Positions 1 to 7,488 of a stretch of 41,230 bases of DNA are shown piece by piece (position 1 is the stretch's first letter; each line of letters opens with the position of its first letter). The translations under genes and the position numbers were made by a program. Under the pieces are notes generated by a model. That model ran no database searches and was not told the DNA's origin. It saw only the letters and a program-made list of their open reading frames with translations. Source of the stretch: Xinfangfangia pollutisoli (GTDB taxonomy: Bacteria; Pseudomonadota; Alphaproteobacteria; Rhodobacterales; Rhodobacteraceae); assembly GCF_020179405.1 (NCBI RefSeq), contig NZ_JAICBZ010000032.1, positions 1 to 41,230 of the forward strand, read 5' to 3'.

Positions 1-278
1 CGGCGCTCACCGCCTCCATCGCCGCGGCACGCAGCGCCTCTGGCCGCCGCCCGCCCGCCCGCATCTCGGCGCTGAACGTGCTGCCCGCGCTGGTGCAGGA
101 GATCCGTCTCGGAGATGGCCCCGGCGCGCTGGTGCGGCTTGAGGCCGGGGGTGCGGCGATCCTGGCGCGGGTCACCCGCCGCTCGGTCGCGGCGCTGGGC
201 CTGAAGCCCGGCCTGCCGGTCTATGCGGTGCTGAAGGCGGTATCGGTGGCGCAGGAGAATGTGGGGCAGGGCCGCTAG
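1..278 (+). CDS. modC: Molybdenum ABC transporter ATP-binding protein ModC, C-terminal part
   Basis: The reading frame is open from the window edge (first full codon at base 3) to the TAG at 276-278, giving about 91 C-terminal residues. The visible part is a TOBE (molybdate-binding, Mop-like) domain: it has the run ISALNVLPALVQEIRLGDGP followed by ARVTRRSVAALGLKPG and a closing VYAVLKAVSVA strand, which is how ModC proteins end. In that family the N-terminal ATPase drives molybdate import through ModB, and the C-terminal TOBE domain senses oxyanion. The ATPase half is outside the window, so the assignment rests on the TOBE domain only. Another oxyanion or sugar ABC ATPase with a TOBE domain is less likely, because the ISALNVLP opening is characteristic of ModC. 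Confidence 0.8.
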   Translation, partial: ALTASIAAARSASGRRPPARISALNVLPALVQEIRLGDGPGALVRLEAGGAAILARVTRRSVAALGLKPGLPVYAVLKAVSVAQENVGQGR

Positions 279-413
279 GCCGGCCAGGTCCGGCGCCAGG
301 GCGAGTGCCGCTTTTCGGCAACGCCGCGGGCGGCATGTCGCGAATCTGTTGCCAGACGCGGGACTTGCAGGCAGTTTCTCATCCGGGCGGGGGCCCGATC
401 ACGGACCTTTCTT

Positions 414-1103
414 GTGCTGCGCAATCTGTTTCTGATCCTGACGCTGGCCTGTCTTGCGGCCTGCGGTGAACCCGTGCCCCAGGGCGATTCCTCTTCGAAG
501 ATCCTGCTTCTGGGCGATTCCATGATGGCCTGGAACCGCGCCTCGGGCCGGTCGATCGGCCAGGTTCTGGAAGCGGGGCTGGATGAAGAGGTGACCGACC
601 GATCGGTGATCGGCGCGCGCTATTTCTATGCGCTGCCGGTCAGCGGCAAGGCCGGCATGCGGATTTCCCGGCAATATCGCGAGGGCGACTGGGATTGGGT
701 GGTGATGAATGGCGGCGGCAATGACCTGCTGTTCGGCTGTGCCTGCAGCGCCTGCCGCCACATGCTGGACCGGCTGATTTCCGAAGACGGCCGCGCGGGC
801 GAGATTCCGGCCTTCGTCAAGGCGCTGCGCGAGCGCGGGGCGCGGGTGCTGTATGTGGGCTATCTGCGCAATCCGGGGGTGCAGACCCCGATCAAAGGCT
901 GCGGTCCGGCCGGGAACGAGCTGGACCGGCGGCTTGCGCTGCTGGAAGGGCTGGATCCCGGGTTCTTCTTCGTCTCGCTGCAGGATCTGGTGCCCTGGAA
1001 GGACAGGTCTTTCCATGCCCGCGACCTGATTCACCCCTCGGCCAAGGGCAGCCGCGAGATCGCGCTGCGCATTCTGAAACGGCTGTCGGCGGTCGAGGGC
1101 TAA
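414..1103 (+). CDS. SGNH/GDSL-family hydrolase, predicted lipoprotein
   Basis: A 229-residue protein with an N-terminal signal sequence ending in the lipobox LAAC (residues about 14-17), so it is probably a lipid-anchored envelope protein. The SGNH hydrolase blocks are all visible: GDSM with the nucleophile serine near residue 36, the glycine of block II, NGGGND (block III) and DLIHPS near the C-terminus, which supplies the catalytic Asp and His. This fold covers esterases, acetyl-hydrolases and lipases, and the substrate cannot be told from sequence. A small cysteine group (GCACSAC) lies in the middle. The start is a GTG chosen because it begins exactly at the signal peptide; no strong ribosome binding site is visible. 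It stands alone between modC and tRNA-Gly. Confidence 0.8.
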   Translation: MLRNLFLILTLACLAACGEPVPQGDSSSKILLLGDSMMAWNRASGRSIGQVLEAGLDEEVTDRSVIGARYFYALPVSGKAGMRISRQYREGDWDWVVMNGGGNDLLFGCACSACRHMLDRLISEDGRAGEIPAFVKALRERGARVLYVGYLRNPGVQTPIKGCGPAGNELDRRLALLEGLDPGFFFVSLQDLVPWKDRSFHARDLIHPSAKGSREIALRILKRLSAVEG

Positions 1104-1153
1104 GCGGCGCCCCGGCCCGGCGGCGGGCGCTGCGCGCGATGCAGGGCCATGGC

Positions 1154-1182
1154 TTGACGCCGCCCGGCATCGCGCTTAGCTA
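1154..1182 (+). promoter_or_regulatory. Candidate sigma-70 promoter of tRNA-Gly
   Basis: TTGACG (1154-1159) and TAGCTA (1177-1182) are separated by 17 bases and end 12 bases before the tRNA 5' end. This matches the sigma-70 layout. It is inferred from sequence only. Confidence 0.5.
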
Positions 1183-1194
1183 GTTCGGGCCCGA

Positions 1195-1268
1195 GCGGGC
1201 GTTGTGTAATGGTAAGACCCTAGCCTTCCAAGCTAGAGACACGGGTTCGATTCCCGTCGCCCGCTCCA
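1195..1268 (+). tRNA. tRNA-Gly(TCC)
   Basis: A complete cloverleaf of 74 bases. The acceptor stem GCGGGCG pairs with CGCCCGC, the D arm contains AATGGTAAG, the anticodon stem-loop is CTAGC-CTTCCAA-GCTAG with anticodon TCC, and the T arm is ACGGG-TTCGATT-CCCGT. The CCA end is encoded in the gene. It lies between the SGNH hydrolase and the convergent sensor kinase. Confidence 0.97.
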
Positions 1269-1314
1269 GATTTCATTACCGATGCAGCCTGCGTGCCGCC
1301 CTTTGCGGCTGCGG

Positions 1315-3852
1315 TCACAGCAAATCTGCCACCGCTGCGCGGGTCTGCGCCCAAAGCGGCAGGGTTTCGGCGATCAGCCGGGCGCGGGCCGCCTGGCCCT
1401 GACCGTCGCGCAGCGCCCGTTCCGCCCCCGAGAGATGCGCCTGCAGCTTCTGCGCGCCGAACACCGCCGCCACGCCGCTGGCCTCGTGGCAGATCGCGGC
1501 CAGGTCTGCGTCCGTCCCGGGCTGCCCGGCCTCTTGCACCACGCGCTGGGCCTGGGCCTCGGCATCGCGCAGGAAGCCCTGCGCCAGCCGGGCAAAGGTC
1601 TCGGCCCCGACGGCGATCTTCAGATCGCTGATCCGGCCACGGTCCAGCAGCATCGCCTCGGGCCGGTCTTCGGGCAGGGCGCGCCCCACCAGGATCTGCC
1701 GCAGCGCCGCATGCGACAGCGGCTTGACCAGCACATCGTCCATGCCCGCGGCGCGGAACCTGTCCAGATCGCCGGGCAGCGAATGCGCCGTGACCGCGAC
1801 GATCCGCGCCGCGCGCGAGGCGCCGTCGGCCCGGATCAGCCGCGTCGCCTCCAGCCCGTCCATCACCGGCATCGAGATGTCCATCAGGATCAGGTCATAG
1901 CGCCGCGCCGCCGCCTCGGCCGCGCCCTTGGCGCCATCGCTGGCCAGAACGATGCGCTGGCCCAGATGGCGCAGCATTTCCTCAAGCACCGCCCGGTTGG
2001 TCGCGTTGTCCTCGACGACCAGAATATCTTGGGCGGGCAGGGCGGGGCCGCCCGGTTGCAGCGGTTCCGCGGCTGCCTGCACCGCGGCCAGCGGCAGGGG
2101 CAGGCGCAGCCAGAAGCAGCTGCCCTGACCGGGTTCGCTTTCCACCCCCAGCGCGCCGCCCATCGCCTCGGCCAGCCGGCGCGAGATCGCCAGACCCAGC
2201 CCGGCCCCGCCGCCCGCGCGGTGGAAGGACGGGTCCAGCATCACGAAATCCTGGAAGATCCGCTCCTGATCCGCCAGCGCGATGCCGGGGCCGGTGTCGA
2301 TCACCCGGATCTCGACCTCGCGCCGCCCGTCTTCCAGCGGATTGGCCTCGGCCTCGACGGTGATGCGGCCCTGGCCCACGAACTTGATCGCATTCGAAAG
2401 GAAATTCTGCACGATCTGCCCCAGCCGGAACGGATCGCCGCACAGGCGCGCGCTGGGGGTCAGCATCTGGAAGTCCAGCGCGATGCCGCGTTCGGTGCAG
2501 ATCGGGCGCACCATCTCGACCAGATCCGACAGATGGCTTTGCAGATCAAAGCTTTCGGCCGCAAAGCGCATGCCGCCGCCTTCCATCCGGGTGATGTCCA
2601 GCACGTCATTGGCATGGCGCAACAGCAGATTGGCCGACTCCTGCGCCAGCGCGATGAAGCGCGCCTGTTCGGGGTCGCTGGCCTTGCGGCTGGCGATTTC
2701 CAGCGAGGCGATGACGCCGTTCAGCGGCGTGCGCATCTCGTGGCTCATCACCGCCAGGAATTCGGTCTTCGTCTTCTCGGCCGCCAGCGCCTCGTCCCTT
2801 GCGCGGGTCAGCGCGGTTTCGGCCGCCCGCCGGGCCGAGATGTCGCGCAGGAAGGCGATGAAGATCCGCCCCTCGTCGCCCTCGGCCGACGAGATCGACA
2901 GTTCGATCGGAAAGGCCCTTCCGGTCCGGTGCAGCGCCTGGGTCTGGAAGCGGCCGGCATCGACCAGGCGCAGATCGTCCATCCCGCCAAGCCGGGCCGC
3001 CCCGCCGCCATCGGCTTCGGCGATCAGGTCCTCGGCGATCAGCAGCCCCGAGGCGGGATGGCCCATCACCTCGTCGCGGGCATATCCGAAGGTGCTTTCG
3101 GCCGAGGCGTTGAACTGGATGATCCGGCCGTGATCATCGACCACGACGATCGCATCCAGCGCCGAATCCACCGTGGCCTTCAGCTGGCGCGACATCTGCA
3201 CCGTCATCCGGCCTTCGCGGATCGCGGCGCGGTTCAACAGGATCACCAGCGCCAGAAGGCTGATCAGCAGGCCGATGGTCGTGGCCATTGCCAGCGCCAT
3301 CTGCTGCACCAGCAAGGCCACCGCCGCGCGCCGTTCGTCGCTGAGCCGCGCCAGCCGTTCGATCAGCCGGATCGAGGTCTGGCGGATATCCTCGCGCAGT
3401 TGCACCAGCCGGCCGGCCATGGCGGGCAGGTTCTGGCGCAGCACCGCATCCGGCCCGTCGATCAGCGGCGTTTCGCTGGCCAGATAGGCCTCAAGATTGC
3501 GGCCCAGCGACTGCGACAGATCCTCAAGCCCCGCCCGGGTCAGGCCATTGCCATGGATCACATTCTGCGCGCGGCTGTAGAACAGGTCATGGCGGCGGCG
3601 CAATTCGTCCAGCGGCGCGGCAGGATCGGCGACATTGACGCGGATCTCTTCGCTCAGCCGGACCAGATCGACTTCCAGCTGCGACAGGTTCCAGTACAGG
3701 TTGTCGGTCGCTTCGCTGCGCAGGCTGACCAGCGCCGACTGGATCCGCAGCCCCAGGGCGCCCAGCAGCAACAGCGTGCCGCAGAGAACGACGATCAGGA
3801 CAGGCCGCGCGGCACGGGCCAGGGTGGCAAAGGGCGGGAAAGGCGGGGCCAT
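1315..3852 (-). CDS. Hybrid sensor histidine kinase (PAS-HisKA-HATPase-REC-Hpt)
   Basis: An 845-residue membrane-bound hybrid kinase. Two transmembrane helices (about residues 17-35 and 185-207) enclose a periplasmic helical sensor region of about 150 residues. A PAS domain follows (ALDAIVVVDDHGRIIQFNAS), then HisKA with the phosphorylated His371 in MSHEMRTPLNG, HATPase_c with NFLSNAIKF, DTGPGIA and GAGLGLAI, a receiver domain with Asp658 in LILMDISMPVMDG and the conserved VTAHS and KPLS, and a C-terminal Hpt domain with His789 in ICHEASG. The layout resembles the TorS/ArcB/BvgS phosphorelay class. It is the last gene of the minus-strand cluster, 10 bases after the molybdopterin-fold gene, which suggests that protein is its periplasmic partner. 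The likely target of the relay is the response regulator at 4480-5100. Confidence 0.9.
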   Translation of the reverse strand: MAPPFPPFATLARAARPVLIVVLCGTLLLLGALGLRIQSALVSLRSEATDNLYWNLSQLEVDLVRLSEEIRVNVADPAAPLDELRRRHDLFYSRAQNVIHGNGLTRAGLEDLSQSLGRNLEAYLASETPLIDGPDAVLRQNLPAMAGRLVQLREDIRQTSIRLIERLARLSDERRAAVALLVQQMALAMATTIGLLISLLALVILLNRAAIREGRMTVQMSRQLKATVDSALDAIVVVDDHGRIIQFNASAESTFGYARDEVMGHPASGLLIAEDLIAEADGGGAARLGGMDDLRLVDAGRFQTQALHRTGRAFPIELSISSAEGDEGRIFIAFLRDISARRAAETALTRARDEALAAEKTKTEFLAVMSHEMRTPLNGVIASLEIASRKASDPEQARFIALAQESANLLLRHANDVLDITRMEGGGMRFAAESFDLQSHLSDLVEMVRPICTERGIALDFQMLTPSARLCGDPFRLGQIVQNFLSNAIKFVGQGRITVEAEANPLEDGRREVEIRVIDTGPGIALADQERIFQDFVMLDPSFHRAGGGAGLGLAISRRLAEAMGGALGVESEPGQGSCFWLRLPLPLAAVQAAAEPLQPGGPALPAQDILVVEDNATNRAVLEEMLRHLGQRIVLASDGAKGAAEAAARRYDLILMDISMPVMDGLEATRLIRADGASRAARIVAVTAHSLPGDLDRFRAAGMDDVLVKPLSHAALRQILVGRALPEDRPEAMLLDRGRISDLKIAVGAETFARLAQGFLRDAEAQAQRVVQEAGQPGTDADLAAICHEASGVAAVFGAQKLQAHLSGAERALRDGQGQAARARLIAETLPLWAQTRAAVADLL

Positions 3853-3862
3853 GGGCGCAGGC

Positions 3863-4378
3863 TCAGGCCCCGAAGTCGATCAGCACCAATTGCCAGATCG
3901 AGCGGGAATAGGTTTCCTCGGTGCGGAAGGCCTCGTTCAGGTCATAGGGATAGACCATCCAGATCGGCCCCTTGTCGCGCAGCGACATCGGCTTGCCGTT
4001 CATCAGATAGGCCAGCAGCGGGCCGTCTTCCTTCACATCGGCCATCGGCATGATGATCGAATAGTCATTGGCCGCCCGCAGCGAGATCGTGCTGCCGGTC
4101 GCGCCCAGGGCGGCGATCAGATCCTTCAGCAGGACGCCCTGAAAGGTTTGCGGCCCATCGGTCCAGGTCGTGGTGGTGGTGAAGCTGGTCTGGGGCAGCG
4201 TGGCCAGCTGTTCGGCATCCAGCGCCAGGCCGGTTTCGGTGTTCTTGGCGGCGATCTGGCCGGTGACGGTCAGCACCACCGCGCCCTTGGGCGGGCCGAA
4301 CGGTTCGCTGTGACCAAGGCCCGACATGCCGGCGGTCAGAAGGATCAGCGCCAAGAGGGTGCGAAGAAAGACTTTCAT
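3863..4378 (-). CDS. Periplasmic molybdopterin-fold (SUOX-like) protein without the cofactor cysteine
   Basis: A 171-residue protein with a signal peptide (residues 1 to about 24, cleavage near GHS-EPF). The rest resembles the oxidoreductase molybdopterin-binding fold, with conserved-looking stretches FQGVLLKDLIAALGA, AANDYSIIMP and GPIWMVYPYD. There is no cysteine anywhere in the protein, so the thiolate that ligates molybdenum in sulfite-oxidase-family enzymes is absent. I therefore infer a ligand-binding or sensory role rather than catalysis. Its neighbour 10 bases downstream is the hybrid sensor kinase. The start has a good ribosome binding site (AAGGAG). A candidate operator lies just upstream at 4441-4472. 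Confidence 0.7.
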   Translation of the reverse strand: MKVFLRTLLALILLTAGMSGLGHSEPFGPPKGAVVLTVTGQIAAKNTETGLALDAEQLATLPQTSFTTTTTWTDGPQTFQGVLLKDLIAALGATGSTISLRAANDYSIIMPMADVKEDGPLLAYLMNGKPMSLRDKGPIWMVYPYDLNEAFRTEETYSRSIWQLVLIDFGA

Positions 4379-4440
4379 CGAGGGTCTCCTTGTCTTTCCG
4401 CTGTTCTACCATTCCGCCCGGGGAATTGCTTCGGGACCTC

Positions 4441-4472
4441 GGGATAGGCGCCTACTCCGAAAGGATAGGGGT
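4441..4472. promoter_or_regulatory. Candidate response-regulator operator (CCTATCC/GGATAGG half-sites), copy 1
   Basis: Half-sites GGATAGG (4442-4448), CCTACTCC (4451-4458) and GGATAGG (4464-4470) are packed in 32 bases between the response-regulator stop and the molybdopterin-fold start. The block shares GCGCCTA and GGATAGGGG with the copy at 12492-12514, ahead of the first gene of the same cluster. Confidence 0.5.
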
Positions 4473-4479
4473 GCGGGGG

Positions 4480-5100
4480 TCAGGCGACGCCCATCTCGCG
4501 CGCGATCACCACCGCATGGGTGCGGTTGCGCGCGCCGATCTTGCGATACAGCGTCTTCACATGCAGCTTGACCGTCACTTCCTGCAGGCCCAGGTCGCGG
4601 GCGATTTCCTTGTTCGCCAGACCCTGGCACAGCCGTTTCAGCACATCCATCTCGCGCGCGGTCAGCGGCGCCTGCCCGGGCTCGGCGGCGGCATGAGGGG
4701 CGGGGCGGGCGCCGGGGGCCGGCGGCGGGGCATAGATCTCGCCCGCCGCCATGAAGCGGATCGCCGCCAGAAGCGAGCGGGTGGTCATGGTCTTGGGCAG
4801 AAAGCCCGCCGCACCGGCCGCGACCGCCTGTTCGGCCAGCACCTGCGGAGCGGCGCCCGACAGGATCGCCACCGGCACGCCGGGCGCGGCCTGGCGGGCG
4901 GCCTGCAGGCCGGCCAGCCGGTTCATCCCGGGCATCATGTAGTCAAGCAGGATCAGGTCGAACGGGGCCGAGCCGCGCAGCGTCTCGACCGCATGCGGCA
5001 GGTCGCGGGCGACCTCGACCGAAATATCCGCTTCGCTGCGCAGGAAGGCCGCGATGGTTTCGCGCACCAGTTCCTGATCGTCGGCCAAAAGAATGCGCAT
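4480..5100 (-). CDS. LuxR/NarL-family response regulator
   Basis: A 206-residue two-domain transcription factor. The N-terminal receiver has the acidic pocket D7-D8 (LLADDQ), phosphoacceptor Asp53 in LILLDYMMPG, the switch residue in ILSG and the lysine in LPKT. A proline/alanine-rich linker leads to a C-terminal GerE/LuxR helix-turn-helix (LTAREMDVLKRLCQGLANKE, then VKLHVKTLYRKIGARNRTHA). The frame stays open 33 codons upstream, but the start at 5100 is the one that begins the receiver domain exactly and has AGGA upstream. It sits inside the polysaccharide/signalling cluster and is the obvious output for the hybrid kinase at 1315-3852. The repeats at 4441 and 12492 are candidate binding sites. 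Confidence 0.9.
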   Translation of the reverse strand: MRILLADDQELVRETIAAFLRSEADISVEVARDLPHAVETLRGSAPFDLILLDYMMPGMNRLAGLQAARQAAPGVPVAILSGAAPQVLAEQAVAAGAAGFLPKTMTTRSLLAAIRFMAAGEIYAPPPAPGARPAPHAAAEPGQAPLTAREMDVLKRLCQGLANKEIARDLGLQEVTVKLHVKTLYRKIGARNRTHAVVIAREMGVA

Positions 5101-5189
5101 GCAGCAACGTCCTGTCCTGGCGCGATGCGCAGGGGCCTGAATTCCTTTCAGGTTAGCAGATCGGCGGCCAAGTCTGCAACCTAGGAGTG

Positions 5190-6116
5190 TCAAGAGCATG
5201 TGCCGGCGCCGGTGTTGCGGCCCTCAGCGCCGGGCTTGTCGGCGGCGCCGCCGCCCTGGGCCGTTGGACGCGGGCACAACAGGCGCTGCAGCGCCGCGAT
5301 ATTGGCCTTGGTCGCGGCCGGATCGGCCGTGTCGCCCAAGGCGCCACGCAGGGCCGCGCGGGTGCGGGCGCCGGGCTGGCCGTCGATCGGGCCGGGATCG
5401 AAGCCAGCGAGCAGCAACAGCCGCTGCAATCGCGCCCCGGCGGGTTCGTCCGGCAGAGCTTTGACCCAGCAGGACGGGGGAGGCGGGGCTTTGGCTGCTG
5501 CCTTTTCGGCCGGGGCCGGTGCGGGGGCCGGGGCCGCTTTGGCTGTCGCCTTCTCTGGGGGTTTCTCGGCAGCTTTCGGCTTGGGCGCAGGCGCCGTTTT
5601 GGTCTTGGCCGCCACGGGCGCCACAGGTTTGGCCGTGGGCAGAGTCCCGGCCCGCTCGAAAGGCGGCAGCGGCGCGGCGGTGGCCGGTTTCGCCAGCAGC
5701 GCCGGGCGCGGCCGGGGCTTTGGCGGGCTGGCGATCAGGCAATCGCCGATGGCCTTCGCCGCGGCCATCGCCGCTTCGGGCGCGCCGTCATGGCTTTGAT
5801 ATTGGCAGGTTTTCCCGGTCAGATCGCAGCTGAAATCCACATGCCAGCCGCGCAGCCGCAGATCCTTGGCGACCGAGCCTGACCCATCGACGAACAGCCG
5901 GTAGGGCAGGGCCTGGGCGCCGATCACCCCCTCTTGCCAGGCGCCGGGAAAGCCCGCGCTTGACACCGAGACCTGGTCCAGCGTCACCGCTTCGACCCCG
6001 GGCAGCGGGCGGTCCAGCCGGGCGGGCGGGCAGACCTGGCCGGCGGAGCCCAGGCTGGGCAGCAGGGCCAGGCCGGGCAGAAGGGCAAGGCCAAGGACCA
6101 TCAGGCGGCGGCGCAT
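5190..6116 (-). CDS. Secreted protein with peptidoglycan-binding domain
   Basis: A 308-residue exported protein. It has a signal peptide (residues 1-25), an N-terminal globular domain of about 110 residues with cysteine pairs (for example CDLTGKTC), then a long linker made of Pro, Ala and Lys (residues about 130-225). The C-terminal domain (RLQRLLLLAGFDPGPIDGQP, then RTRAALRGA) is a PG_binding_1 repeat, which binds peptidoglycan. The N-terminal domain is not recognised. Start is an ATG 1 base after the stop of the upstream DUF3131 gene, so the two are cotranscribed. Its place in the cluster suggests it ties the surface polysaccharide machinery to the cell wall; that is inference. Confidence 0.7.
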   Translation of the reverse strand: MRRRLMVLGLALLPGLALLPSLGSAGQVCPPARLDRPLPGVEAVTLDQVSVSSAGFPGAWQEGVIGAQALPYRLFVDGSGSVAKDLRLRGWHVDFSCDLTGKTCQYQSHDGAPEAAMAAAKAIGDCLIASPPKPRPRPALLAKPATAAPLPPFERAGTLPTAKPVAPVAAKTKTAPAPKPKAAEKPPEKATAKAAPAPAPAPAEKAAAKAPPPPSCWVKALPDEPAGARLQRLLLLAGFDPGPIDGQPGARTRAALRGALGDTADPAATKANIAALQRLLCPRPTAQGGGAADKPGAEGRNTGAGTCS

Positions 6117-6117
6117 C

Positions 6118-7488
6118 TTACTTCTCCATCCGGGTCAGCGGGCCTGCCACGCGATATGCCAGCGCGGTCAGGACCATGGCATTGGTATTGGCGGTGATGG
6201 CGCTGTTCGGCGTGCCGTCGGCCTCGTACCGGCCTTCCATCCAGCCGCGGGCCGGATCGTTCAGCGCCGCCACCTCATCGACCAGCCGGGCGGTATACGC
6301 GGTGTCGAACAGCGCATCCCAGCCGAAGGCCGCCTTGGTGCTCAGCGTGCGGCGGCTGTCCATCCGTGTGCCGTCCAGCGTCAGCACCGCCCAATCCTGC
6401 CCGCCGCCCCAGACGGTGGCATAGGCGAAATAGGGCGCCTCGGTGATATGGCCTTCCGAGACCGCGGTGGGGATGCCGGTTTCGGCAAAGCGGCGTTCCT
6501 GCGCGCGGTACAGCTGCGAGGCCAGCAGATGCGAGCGCGCGTCAAAGCCGAATTCCAGCCCGTCCAGCAGATAGGGCTCGCTGGTGACCAGCGCCGGCAC
6601 CTGGTTCTTGTTCAGCCGGCTGTCGCCCGGCACGGCAATGCCCTGCGCCTGACGCGGAACCAGCTGGCCCGTCACGTCCAGCGCCGCCGTGGCATCCAGC
6701 GCGAAGCCCAGCATCGCCTTGGCGGCATATTGTTCATAGCCGATCCGGCCTTCCTGATAGGCGATGGTGCCGGTCTGGGAAATCGTGCCGCCCGTCAACT
6801 CGCCCGCGACCAGCAGCTGCGCCAGATCCCAGCGCCCGATCAGCGCCTGCACCGGCCCCGCCAGATCGGGATGCGCGGCGCGCACCGCCGTCAGCGCCGC
6901 CATCAGCCGGCCCAGATCCAGCGCCGACCAGCCGATGCCGGCCTTGCTCGGTTCGTTCTTGTAGGTGACCATGGCAAGGTCGCGGATGTCATAGGCCTTG
7001 TTCGGCAGGCCCGCCTCGGTCAGCGGCAGATGCAGCAGGCTATCCAGCGCCAGCGTCAGCCGCGCCTCGGCCTCGTCGGGCCCGATCAGGCCCAGCCGCT
7101 CGGCCGAGAGGATCGCATCCAGAAGCCCGCCGGTTTCCCACATCGTGGTGGAAGGATAGCCATCGACCGAGGCGACCAGCCCGGTCTGGGGCGAGATGTT
7201 GTTCTGGAAATAGCGCCAGGCGATGGCGGCGGCGGCCTGTTCGGACGCGGTCAGGGCGCGCGGGCGGGCCAGGGGCAGCGGGGCTTCGGCCTGAAACGGC
7301 GCCATCGCATCGGCGGCCGGGCGGGGCGACAGGTCGATGCCTTCCAGCCAGAACACCAGCGCCAGCCCGCCCAGAAGGCCAAGCACCATGGCGATATGGC
7401 TGCGCGCCAGCAGAAGCGGCGAGGGGGAAGAGGCGGGCGAGGACGCGCGGGCGGGCGCGCTGCGGGCAGTGTGGAAAAGCGCGGTCAC
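6118..7488 (-). CDS. DUF3131-domain protein, membrane-anchored (paralog 1)
   Basis: A 456-residue protein with a short cytoplasmic N-terminus, one transmembrane helix (about residues 33-50) and a large extracytoplasmic DUF3131 domain. Recognisable family stretches are AWRYFQNNISPQTGL, DGYPSTTMWETGGLLDAI, LPNKAYDIRDL, GWSALDLGRLMAAL, GRIGYEQYAAKAMLGF and APYFAYATVWGGG. DUF3131 is thought to have a six-hairpin (alpha/alpha)6 glycosidase-like fold, so a role in trimming or binding the cluster's glycan is plausible but unproven. The GTG start overlaps the glycosyltransferase stop (GTGA), showing translational coupling. A paralog with the same motifs is encoded at 10468-12009. Confidence 0.8.
   Translation of the reverse strand: MTALFHTARSAPARASSPASSPSPLLLARSHIAMVLGLLGGLALVFWLEGIDLSPRPAADAMAPFQAEAPLPLARPRALTASEQAAAAIAWRYFQNNISPQTGLVASVDGYPSTTMWETGGLLDAILSAERLGLIGPDEAEARLTLALDSLLHLPLTEAGLPNKAYDIRDLAMVTYKNEPSKAGIGWSALDLGRLMAALTAVRAAHPDLAGPVQALIGRWDLAQLLVAGELTGGTISQTGTIAYQEGRIGYEQYAAKAMLGFALDATAALDVTGQLVPRQAQGIAVPGDSRLNKNQVPALVTSEPYLLDGLEFGFDARSHLLASQLYRAQERRFAETGIPTAVSEGHITEAPYFAYATVWGGGQDWAVLTLDGTRMDSRRTLSTKAAFGWDALFDTAYTARLVDEVAALNDPARGWMEGRYEADGTPNSAITANTNAMVLTALAYRVAGPLTRMEK

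Noticed and set aside
1282-4053. Very long open frame (over 900 codons) on the plus strand across the sensor kinase region
   Set aside because: It is antisense to a gene with a complete set of kinase motifs, is full of Arg, Gln, Pro and His, and has no domain; it is a product of high GC.
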